Of a stretch of DNA of 64,000 bases, positions 27,168-33,832 are shown one piece after another. The translations under genes were made by a program, and so were the position numbers. This DNA comes from CAVUWL01 sp963787415. GTDB taxonomy: Bacteria > Actinomycetota > Thermoleophilia > Solirubrobacterales > 70-9. Below the pieces are notes generated by a model. The model did no database searches. It worked only from the letters and a program-made list of their open reading frames with translations, and was not told where the DNA came from. The first letter of the stretch is position 1; every line of letters begins with the position of its first letter. The DNA is taken from the NCBI GenBank assembly GCA_963787415.1, contig CAWBCO010000003.1, positions 372,001-436,000 on the forward strand, in the 5' to 3' direction.

Positions 27168-27208
27168 GCGGCCGATTCCTGACAGGCAATCCTCGGGGAT
27201 TGGAGAAC

Positions 27209-27706
27209 ATGGTGTCGAAGATGAAGATCGAGGACTTCGAGCAGCTCTACGCAGACCACGCCCAGCCGCTGTTTGGCTTCCTCACCTATCGCACCGGCGA
27301 TCGGGCTCTGGCCGAGGATCTGCTGGGGGAGGCCTTTGAGCGGGCGCTGCGCTCGCGCCGGCGCTATGACCCGTCCAAGGCAAGCGCCAAGACCTGGCTC
27401 TACGCGATCGCGCTCAACTGCCTGCGCGACCAGCAACGGCGATCCCAGGCTGAATCGCGCGCCCTGCAGCGCGCCGCACCCGGCGCCGAGGAGACGGCCG
27501 ACTCCGGCCTCGGTCAAATCGAGGACCGCGACGAGCTGGCGCGTGCTCTGGCTGCGCTAAGTGAGGAGGAGCGCGAGACCGTTGCCCTGCGCTACGGCGG
27601 CCAGCTGACGGCGCCTGAGATCGCGAAGCTGGTGGGAGAGAAGCTGACCACCGTCGAGGGCCGCCTCTACCGCGCCCTGCGAAAGCTTCGCCTCGAGCTC
27701 GGCTGA
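27209..27706 (+). CDS. ECF-type RNA polymerase sigma factor
   Basis: About 165 residues. Region 2 is seen as FEQLYADHAQPLFGFLTYRTGDRALAEDLLGEAFERAL (about 9-46) and WLYAIALNCLRDQQRR (about 62-77). Region 4 is seen as ALAALSEEERETVALRYGGQLTAPEIAKL and KLTTVEGRLYRALRKLRLEL (about 110-165), the HTH that reads the -35 element. The start is uncertain among TTG 27200, ATG 27209, GTG 27212 and ATG 27221; GGAG at 27202-27205 fits the middle two best. The stop is followed within 6 bases by the second copy of the 724-bp repeat. The divergent LPFTG gene is the obvious candidate target. Confidence 0.9.
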   Translation: MVSKMKIEDFEQLYADHAQPLFGFLTYRTGDRALAEDLLGEAFERALRSRRRYDPSKASAKTWLYAIALNCLRDQQRRSQAESRALQRAAPGAEETADSGLGQIEDRDELARALAALSEEERETVALRYGGQLTAPEIAKLVGEKLTTVEGRLYRALRKLRLELG

Positions 27707-27711
27707 GGCGA

Positions 27712-28435
27712 CCCCGTCCCGACCCCCCCGCCTCAGCTTTCCACCGAGGCCCTGCTCGTCCCGAGCTTGAGCGCCCCGAAGTAGACAGTGCCGGTTTCAA
27801 ACATGTTCGCTTCCCGGTACTGCATGATCTTGGCCGCGTTTAGGCCTTCGTCGTTGCTGGCGTCCATCGTCTGCATCGAGAGATGTTCGGTTTCAGCTTC
27901 GTGGTTGGGGTTGTAGTTGCCCTTCGGAAAGAAGTTGATCTGGTGCCCGTCGATCCACATTTCGACGAAGCCATCGCTGCCAAATTTCTCATGCAAGGTG
28001 ACCGTCACCCAGGCACCCTTGATCAGCGGTGCCCGCCAGGGGATGTCCCAGTTATAGGTCGAGTTGCGCTGAAAGCGGAATTCGTTTTCGGTGATCGCCA
28101 CCCCCCACGGCCCGGAGCCGTCAAAGGGAGCACCGTAGATCGCCACCAAAGACATCCAGCCCGGGATCGAGGGCATGTCCTGGGGCAACATGAATTTGGT
28201 CTGCAGCCAGAATTCCTCATTCGGCTTGATCATGCTCGGTGAGAGCGCCTGGGCCCTCGGGTTATCGGTCGGGGTGATCGGCGCCACGTCTTTGTTATTG
28301 ACCGTCATCTGAAACACCGTTTCACCGCTGCCCAGCGGATCGGGGACTTCGGTGATCGCCCCCGGAGCCTCCTGCAAGAGCGCGAAGTCGCTGATCTTTG
28401 AGCCGTTAAAGAGCAGTTCGGAGGAGGGGTTGGGG
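27712..28435. repeat. 724-bp direct repeat, copy 2
   Basis: Identical to 17933-18656 in the same orientation. Its left end is 6 bases after the sigma-factor stop codon. Its right end is the junction between the shared lyase domain and the unique Thr-Pro linker. Confidence 0.95.
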
Positions 28436-28874
28436 CTCGGCGCCGGGGTCGGAGTCGGCTTGGTTTCGGGAGCCGGGGTGGGGGTTGGGGCTGGAGTGGG
28501 GGTTGGAGTTGAGTTGGGGTCGTGACCGGAGTCGGGGTTGGTGTTGGGGTGGGGGTCGTGACCGGGGTCGGGGTCGGAGTTGGGGTGGGGGAGGGCGTCG
28601 GAGATGGCGTGGGGGAAGCGGGAGAGGTTCGCGTTCGCCGGTCGCTCCGCCGCGAGGCGAAGGCCCTGCTGTCATAGACGTCCTCCTTTGCGCCGGGGCC
28701 GCGTCTGCGCCGGGCGCTCGGGCGGATTATGGCGGGAACCCGAGCCTCCGCGTTGGTAGCGCCGAAGCCGATCACCAGTGAGAACACAAATGAAAAGAAG
28801 AGGGCAAAAAAAGCGCTTTGGAAGGTGGGAAAACGTCGGGCGCGGAGGGAGGCGGTAATCAGCTTCGTCGTCAT
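27733..28874 (-). CDS. Secreted polysaccharide lyase, copy 2, with Thr-Pro linker and one frameshift
   Basis: With one base restored, this gene encodes about 380 residues. It has a signal/anchor segment (FFALFFSFVFSLVIGFGATNAEA, about 23-45), a basic stretch, a long Thr-Pro/Ser-Pro linker (about 85-155) and the same jelly-roll lyase domain as the gene at 17954. The catalytic-domain DNA is identical to that copy over 724 bases. In the linker the plus strand reads GGAGTTGAGTTGG at 28505-28517 where the surrounding pattern predicts GGAGTTGGAGTTGG. This one-G deletion puts the signal peptide and lyase domain in different frames. It lies in simple-sequence DNA, so slippage in vivo (phase switching) or a sequencing error are both possible. 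Confidence 0.8.
28436..28630. repeat. Low-complexity tandem repeat coding a Thr/Ser-Pro linker
   Basis: About 190 bases of imperfect GGGGTTGGxGTC-type hexamer repeats on the plus strand, which read on the minus strand as (Thr/Ser-Pro)n with two VTTPTP breaks. It links the signal peptide to the lyase domain of copy 2. Such linkers keep secreted catalytic domains away from the cell wall. The strand bias (G-rich plus strand) may also form G-quadruplex structures. Confidence 0.85.
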
Positions 28875-29345
28875 TGGACCCTGTTCGTCGGGGTCCGCGA
28901 AGCTCGCAAGCCGCCTCGGGTCGGCTGGACGTATGTGCGGAGGGCGGAGTCATACCTCCGTGGATGCTGGGCACACCGATGCCGAGGAGGCGGTGAGCAA
29001 AGCCAGTCCGGCCTTTGCCCGAACTGAGGCCGGGTTCTTGGTCTTGGAGTCGACTGGCGCTGCTAGCCGAGGCTGTCGCAAAAACCTCCGGCGAGGCGAT
29101 GTGCGCTGACCTCCGGCCTCTTTAGAAATTGAGCCTTAGCTCACAGCCGCCGAGCGGGCGATCTATGGGCCGAGAGCGAACCAGCGCATCTCAGCTGCGC
29201 CCGCGCCGCGCCGAGGGGTTGTGCAGGACCATCCGTCCTTTGCGATCGTCCACCGGCCGCCAGACGATGGGCTCGCAGATCGCGGCAAGACGGCCGGAGT
29301 TGCGCCGAGAAGATCGCTCAAGCGGCTTTTCAGCGGTCCCTTGGA
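28875..29345. other. Intergenic, no gene recognised
   Basis: About 470 bases between the lyase copy 2 start and the stop of the FHA-protease gene, which is transcribed towards it. Two open frames (up to 126 codons) cross the region, but they have Arg/Ser-rich, non-protein-like composition. I see no RNA gene or mobile element. Confidence 0.4.
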
Positions 29346-30977
29346 TCAGGGCGCGTGGAACTTTTCGCAGTACGGACCCACGTTTTGCGCCTTGCTTAGG
29401 GTCACGTCAAGGTGGCACATTTCCAGTTCTGTGCCGTCTTCGATTTGCCCTGCGGTATCGATGTATTGCTGCTGGCTGGTCACCGGAACGCCGTTTATCG
29501 TCGTGACGAGGACGAAGTATTCGTTGTGGACCGACTTCGAGACCACCTGCGCCAGTTCGGTCTGCTGTTCGACGGGGGTGTCCTTGGTCACCGCTCCTAC
29601 CAGCATTCCGCCCTTCAGCCCTTTGTTTGAGACCTGGTTGCCTCCCGGCTGTTCGCTGTTGGATTCGAGGCAGAACCCGGTTTCCTGGGAGGAGTGCGGA
29701 CAGCCGGCAAGCGGTGTCGCCAAGGCGTTGAGGCCGAGGCCGAGCCAGGCCGTCGATTCCCCCTTCGCGAGCTTGGGAACCACCCTACGCACCGTCGCGA
29801 TCGAGATTGCATCGTTTTGGCTTTCGCCGTTACCTCTGGCGACGTTGACGCCCACCAGTTCACCGTGGTCGTTGACCAGCGGCCCACCCGAATTGCCCGG
29901 GTTGACAGCCGCGGTGGTCTGGTAAAGGTTCTTCAGCAGGAGGCCCGAGTTTTCGTTGTTTTCCTGGTCGAAGGCATCGTAGGAGACCGTGGCTTCGTCC
30001 TTGAGGGTCGAGAGGGTTCCCTGGGTGGCCTGGAAGGGGCTTTGGAGGAAGTCCTCCTGGGAATTTCCGTTGCCCGGATAGCCAAGTGCGTAGACGGTGT
30101 CGCCCTGTTCGACCTTCCCGGGTTCAGACATCGGAAGCGTCTTCAGGTTGGAGGAGTTGACCTTGAGCATCGCCAGGTCGTCGCGAGCATCGACGGCGAC
30201 CACGGTGGCAGGTGCCAGGCTGGTCGAGTTGTATCCCGCCTCATAGGCGCTGGCGTTCATCACCACATGCGCGTTGGTCACGATCAGGCCCTTGTTAGCG
30301 TTGTAGACCCAGGCTGATCCAGAATCGAGGATCTTGTTGGTGCCTCCGTTGATCGGCGAGGCGCCGACGCCTCGGCCGACCACCATCAGGGTTGAGGGCT
30401 TGTCCGCGGCGATGATTTGGGACTCGTTGAGCGGACCCGAGGATCCCGATGACGCGATGACGACCACCGCGACGACGACGACGGCCACCAGCAGCAGCGC
30501 CCCGGCGCCGATTGCGAGGTTCCTTCGTTTCTTCAGGCCGCCGCTGGGGGGCCCGGCCGATGCTTTAGGAAAAGAGGCAGGGGTCGCCTCCGGGGTGAGG
30601 ACAGGAGCTGTGACGGCTGCACGCGGGCTTGGCTGCACGCCGGCGGCCGCGTCGGGCTGGGCGCCACGTAGCACGGTCGAACCCACTCGCACTTCGTCGC
30701 CTGGGCCGAGTGCAGTCGGTTCGGTGATGCGCACCGCATTGACGAAGGTACCGCTCCGCGAGCCGAGATCTCGGATCTCGATCGCTCCGTCGTGGACCCT
30801 GATCGAGGCGTGTTCATCTGAGACCTCCGGATCGCTCAGCGAGATGTCGCAGCTCGAATCGCTGCCGATGACCATGCGCTTGTCGATCTCAAAGGTCGAC
30901 CCGGCAAGCGCGCCAGTGCGAATTTCAACAGCGGCAGCCGGACCACTTGGGCCGCTACCTTCAGCTTCCTCGGGCAT
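29346..30977 (-). CDS. Membrane-anchored trypsin-like (HtrA-type) serine protease with N-terminal FHA domain
   Basis: A 543-residue protein in three parts. Residues 15-105 form a forkhead-associated domain (VIGSDSSCDISLSDPEVSDEHASI, RSGTFVNAVRI) that should bind phosphothreonine in the cytoplasm. A membrane span (AIGAGALLLVAVVVVAVVVIAS) follows at about 150-172. The outer part is a chymotrypsin-fold protease with triad His in VTNAHVV (about 237), Asp in ARDDLAML (about 263) and Ser in NPGNSGGPL (about 360). A C-terminal PDZ-like region (about 430-525) ends the protein. Start ATG 30977 has AAAGGAGG directly upstream; an extension of 20 codons is less likely. The layout couples an inside phospho-signal to outside proteolysis. 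Confidence 0.9.
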   Translation of the reverse strand: MPEEAEGSGPSGPAAAVEIRTGALAGSTFEIDKRMVIGSDSSCDISLSDPEVSDEHASIRVHDGAIEIRDLGSRSGTFVNAVRITEPTALGPGDEVRVGSTVLRGAQPDAAAGVQPSPRAAVTAPVLTPEATPASFPKASAGPPSGGLKKRRNLAIGAGALLLVAVVVVAVVVIASSGSSGPLNESQIIAADKPSTLMVVGRGVGASPINGGTNKILDSGSAWVYNANKGLIVTNAHVVMNASAYEAGYNSTSLAPATVVAVDARDDLAMLKVNSSNLKTLPMSEPGKVEQGDTVYALGYPGNGNSQEDFLQSPFQATQGTLSTLKDEATVSYDAFDQENNENSGLLLKNLYQTTAAVNPGNSGGPLVNDHGELVGVNVARGNGESQNDAISIATVRRVVPKLAKGESTAWLGLGLNALATPLAGCPHSSQETGFCLESNSEQPGGNQVSNKGLKGGMLVGAVTKDTPVEQQTELAQVVSKSVHNEYFVLVTTINGVPVTSQQQYIDTAGQIEDGTELEMCHLDVTLSKAQNVGPYCEKFHAP

Positions 30978-31200
30978 CTCGCCTCCTTTTGCGGTGGTGG
31001 GAGGGCACGCACAGAAGCTGGGCTCCGCGGACGTCACCCAGAGCAGCTGTCTCCCGGTCAGCTTCCTCCCTCACAGCGCGCCATCCTATTCACATCGACG
31101 GCGAGGAGGGTTGGCCATTGGCGTCGCATATATCGCGGGTCAGCGTCGCGGTTGATAACGACCGCAGCGGCCATTGCCGCATCCGAAGGAGGACCAGCTC

Positions 31201-31485
31201 ATGCCAGACGTCAGCTCCACCGCCCCCGCCGATGTCGACCAGTGGATCGTCTTCGACGTCCACAGGAACTCGCCGGTGGCAGGTGTGCTACCGAGCTCAG
31301 GCGGGACCCCGCAGGTGAGCGCCCTGGAGAACGCCGAGTGGGCAATACGCCGCTTGATCGATCGAGCAGGCGAGGCGAGCAGACTGGCGCTTGCCTATCA
31401 AAGCTTCCAGCAGCTTCGCCTTACCCGGGAGCGGGCATCACCCCCCGGGCGCGGAGGAGCCCGTAAAGTCTTGCCGAGTGTATGA
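31201..31485 (+). CDS. Small hypothetical protein
   Basis: A 94-residue protein of unknown function without signal or membrane segments. It has an acidic N-terminal half (DVDQWIVFDVHRNSPVAG) and a helical middle (ALENAEWAIRRLIDRAGEASRLALAYQSFQQLRL), then a basic Gly/Arg tail. AGGAGGA lies upstream of the ATG at 31201. Its last 8 bases overlap the GTG of the acetyltransferase gene, so the two are probably translated together. Confidence 0.6.
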   Translation: MPDVSSTAPADVDQWIVFDVHRNSPVAGVLPSSGGTPQVSALENAEWAIRRLIDRAGEASRLALAYQSFQQLRLTRERASPPGRGGARKVLPSV

Positions 31486-32041
31486 GAACCTCCGCCACGA
31501 CTGGGCTCGCTACGCACAGGGCAGATCGCCGGTTCAGTGTCCACGCACTCTTTTAACCCAGGGTCTGTGGGCCTCGAGCCAGTATCGATTCAGCCGCTGG
31601 GGGAGAACCGAGGCCCCGATCTGGGCGCGCCCCTTGCTGATCGGGGTCGGCGTCTTCAGCAAGCTTGCAATCGAGATCCTGACCGGGATCTCGATCCAAC
31701 CCACTGCCGATATCGGGCCCGGTCTTTACATCGGGCACTTCGGCAGCATCATCATCGGCGAAGGGGCGGTGATCGGTGCGGGATGCACCCTCAGCCATGA
31801 GGTCACAATCGGCCAGGATGTAAACCCTCCTTTTGGCGTCCCCACCGTTGGTCGTGGCGTCTACTTCGCCCCGGGTGCCAAGGTCTTCGGCGAGATCACA
31901 ATCGGAGACCATGTCGCGATCGGAGCAAATGCGGTGGTCCGCGACAGCCTGCCCGATCGCGCGATCGCCGTCGGAGTTCCCGCCCGGGTTGTCCGCATCC
32001 AAGAGCCAGAGGACGTGCGGGTCGCCGACGTCGCGAAGTGA
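31478..32041 (+). CDS. Serine acetyltransferase-like hexapeptide-repeat (LbH) acyltransferase
   Basis: About 187 residues ending in a left-handed beta-helix: IQPTADIGPGLYIGHFGSIIIGEGAVIGAGCTLSHEVTIG and GVYFAPGAKVFGEITIGDHVAIGANAVV. The GHFGSIIIGEGAVIGAG segment matches CysE-type O-acetyltransferases; relatives in polysaccharide loci acetylate sugars or serine. The N-terminus (NLRHDWARYAQGRSP) fits the short helical cap of these proteins. The GTG start at 31478 is chosen because similarity begins there; the frame is open to 31391. Whether it makes O-acetylserine or a surface modification cannot be decided. Confidence 0.82.
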   Translation: MYENLRHDWARYAQGRSPVQCPRTLLTQGLWASSQYRFSRWGRTEAPIWARPLLIGVGVFSKLAIEILTGISIQPTADIGPGLYIGHFGSIIIGEGAVIGAGCTLSHEVTIGQDVNPPFGVPTVGRGVYFAPGAKVFGEITIGDHVAIGANAVVRDSLPDRAIAVGVPARVVRIQEPEDVRVADVAK

Positions 32042-32210
32042 TCTTGGGCCTGCATCCTTTGTCGTCGCCTTTTCGCGGCCACTAGCACGAGTTCCCCGAC
32101 TCGCCAACTGAAGCGGCGCTCCCTCACTACCTCGAGCGCCACGGGGTTTAGCCGCTCTGGGCCCGAATCTTCAGCCTGAAGTCGGTCTGATCTACCGCAT
32201 GCACCAAGGC

Positions 32211-32362
32211 GGACCGGACTCTGCCGCTTGGACCCGATCTCACGCTGGCCTCCCCCGCTCCTCGAGCACCTCGGTTTCCGCCCAGCACCAGCGTGGATCG
32301 GTCCGCTCAGCAGGTGGATTACTGCCTGCTCCTCGTCGTGCTTTTGGAAGAGAGAGTGGAAA
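32211..32362 (-). pseudogene. Decayed remnant of a zinc-ribbon gene (paralogue of 33229-33795)
   Basis: This intergenic stretch aligns, in the same orientation and almost without gaps, with the 3' part of the gene at 33229-33795. Shared blocks are CTCCTCGAGCACCTCGGTT, CAGCAGGTGGAT, CTCCTC, TCGTGCTT and TGGAAG at equal spacing. On the minus strand it reads FQKHDEEQAVIHLL against FHKHDEEKIVIHLL in the intact gene, then loses frame. It is therefore a truncated, decaying copy. Together with the intact copy it flanks the HTH-nucleotidyltransferase pair. Confidence 0.75.
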
Positions 32363-32370
32363 GGACCTTC

Positions 32371-32398
32371 TTGTGGATAATCACTGATTTGTTATAAT
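32371..32398 (+). promoter_or_regulatory. Sigma-70-type promoter, probably leaderless
   Basis: TTGTGG (32371-32376), 16 bases, then TATAAT (32393-32398). Transcription would start 6-7 bases after the -10 element, at or next to the A of the ATG at 32405. There is no RBS in front of that ATG, so the mRNA is probably leaderless. An imperfect dyad CTGA...TCAG (32384-32404) covers the -10 element and could be an operator for the encoded XRE protein. Confidence 0.75.
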
Positions 32399-32404
32399 AT
32401 TCAG

Positions 32405-32738
32405 ATGACTCCAGGTAGCCTGATCCGCATCACCCGAGAACACCATGGGCTCAGCCAACAACGTCTTGCGCGGCGGGCAGGGACGTACCAGTCTGCCGTC
32501 AGCCGACTTGAGAATGACGAGGTATCTCCAAGCGTCGAGACGCTGGAGTTGCTTCTCCTGGCGATGGGGGAGCGCCTGCACCTCGGTCGGGCGCCTCTGG
32601 AGCGCGAATACGATCCGGCTGCACCGGCGCGCGATGGCGAGTCGCTCCCCGGCGGAGCGCCTCGCGCTCGCCATCTCATGGAACCGGATGGCCGGGCGGC
32701 TCTCCCGCGCTGGTCGTCAGGCTCGTGGCCGAGCCTGA
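32405..32738 (+). CDS. XRE-family HTH transcriptional regulator (frameshifted)
   Basis: The N-terminal 55 residues form a Cro/CI-type HTH: LIRITREHHGLSQQRLARRAGTYQSAVSRLENDEVSPSVETLELLLLAMG. The C-terminal part continues in another frame as SPAERLALAISWNRMAGRLSRAG, which joins naturally after about base 32630. A single frame break between about 32612 and 32640 therefore separates the halves; without a correction the protein reads 133 residues in the first frame to 32806. The restored stop (TGA 32736-32738) overlaps the GTG of the nucleotidyltransferase by 14 bases. It is likely the autoregulatory, DNA-binding member of a two-gene module. Confidence 0.75.
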
Positions 32739-33222
32739 CGCCGCTCCGCTTGAGGCGGAGAACATTCTGCGTGCGCTTCTCGAGCACGATGTCGAATTCG
32801 TGCTGATCGGTGGACTCGCGGTTCAAACCCATGGCCATGTGCGCACCACCAACGATGCCGATCTCATCCCCGCCCCTGATCCCGCCAACCTCGGGCGCCT
32901 CGCCGACGCCCTTAGCTCACTCGGTGCGCGAGTGCTGAATCCCGGTCACGAGGAGGATTCGGTCGACGCGCTGATCCTGCCCAAAGCGACGATTTGGCAA
33001 TTCGCCACCCGCGATGGTGGCATCGACGTGATGAATGAGGTGCCGGGCGGTCGCTCCTATCGCGATTTGAGGGAGCGAGCCCTTCTTGTTCGCCTCGGAG
33101 ATCTTCAGGTTCCCGTTGTTTCGTTGGACGACCTGATTCAAATGAAGCTGGCTCGCGGTCGCCCGCTCGACCTCGCCGATGTCGCGGCGCTGACCGATCC
33201 CGAGGCGGAGCCCTCAACCTGA
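32725..33222 (+). CDS. Nucleotidyltransferase-fold protein (toxin/antitoxin-module type)
   Basis: A 165-residue protein of the polymerase-beta nucleotidyltransferase superfamily. Its motif is VLIGGLAVQTHGHVRTTNDADLI, the GG...DxD catalytic pattern, followed by VPVVSLDDLIQMKLARGRPLDLADVAAL, a helix found in AbiEii/MNT-like proteins that sit next to HTH genes. By family it may adenylylate or otherwise nucleotidylate a partner or tRNA. The gene overlaps the HTH gene by 14 bases and uses GTG. The pair resembles a type II/IV toxin-antitoxin or abortive-infection module, but neither toxicity nor partner is shown by the sequence. Confidence 0.8.
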   Translation: MAEPDAAPLEAENILRALLEHDVEFVLIGGLAVQTHGHVRTTNDADLIPAPDPANLGRLADALSSLGARVLNPGHEEDSVDALILPKATIWQFATRDGGIDVMNEVPGGRSYRDLRERALLVRLGDLQVPVVSLDDLIQMKLARGRPLDLADVAALTDPEAEPST

Positions 33223-33228
33223 AGCCGC

Positions 33229-33795
33229 TCAGTGCGCTTCATCTGACGCGTGTGCAGGCGGGCGGGACTCCTCCGCCAGCGATGTGATCTCAAGCTGACC
33301 GTGGGCCGCCTCCTCGAGCACCTCGGTTGCCTCCTGCGCCGAGCGGGCATAGAGCTCGACCAGCAGGTGGATCACGATCTTCTCCTCATCGTGCTTGTGG
33401 AAGCGCACGTGGGTGAAGAACTCGCGCACCCCGGCATCGCCGAAGGCGCCGTAGGTGAGGAACTCGATCGCCTCCGGCCCCGAGCAGGTCTCGACCCGAT
33501 CCTGGTCGACGGTGACCGTGCAGGAGGCAACCCAGGGGGTGCCGGCGACCATCCGTTCCCAGCGATCCTCGATCGGCACCACGCGGTCGACCTGGAAGGT
33601 CAGGTGGGGCTGATCGTGCATGCAGTCCAGGCACTGGACCACCGACTCCTGGACCTCATCGACGCCGTCGGTTGGGATTCCGCTGTCGGGGTCGATGCGA
33701 CGGATCGCGTCGTAGTGGATCTGAATCTCAAGGCTCTGTGACCAGCAGCGATAGCAGCGCAACCATGCAGAGCGGTCCCCGTTTAGCTCACTCAT
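33229..33795 (-). CDS. Zinc-ribbon protein of unknown function
   Basis: A 188-residue cytoplasmic protein with two CxxC knuckles, RCYRC (about 14-18) and QCLDC (about 54-58), suggesting one structural zinc site. The rest is mixed with an acidic C-terminal half (HKHDEEKIVIHLLVELYARSAQEATEVLEEAAHG). Function is not recognised. Its stop faces the nucleotidyltransferase stop 6 bases away. A decayed partial copy lies on the other side of that module (32211-32362), so this gene marks one edge of an inserted or duplicated segment. Confidence 0.65.
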   Translation of the reverse strand: MSELNGDRSAWLRCYRCWSQSLEIQIHYDAIRRIDPDSGIPTDGVDEVQESVVQCLDCMHDQPHLTFQVDRVVPIEDRWERMVAGTPWVASCTVTVDQDRVETCSGPEAIEFLTYGAFGDAGVREFFTHVRFHKHDEEKIVIHLLVELYARSAQEATEVLEEAAHGQLEITSLAEESRPPAHASDEAH

Positions 33796-33832
33796 CACTT
33801 TCTATTGTCGCGCCCTCGGCCCTGCGGCGCGC

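Noticed and set aside
28436..28630. Repetitive G-rich tract considered as a CRISPR array
   Set aside because: The units are hexamer-scale and imperfect, with no spacers, and they translate as a Thr-Pro linker.
30334..31155. Long open frame antisense to the FHA-protease gene
   Set aside because: Lies opposite a strongly supported gene with clear FHA and protease motifs; a codon-bias shadow.
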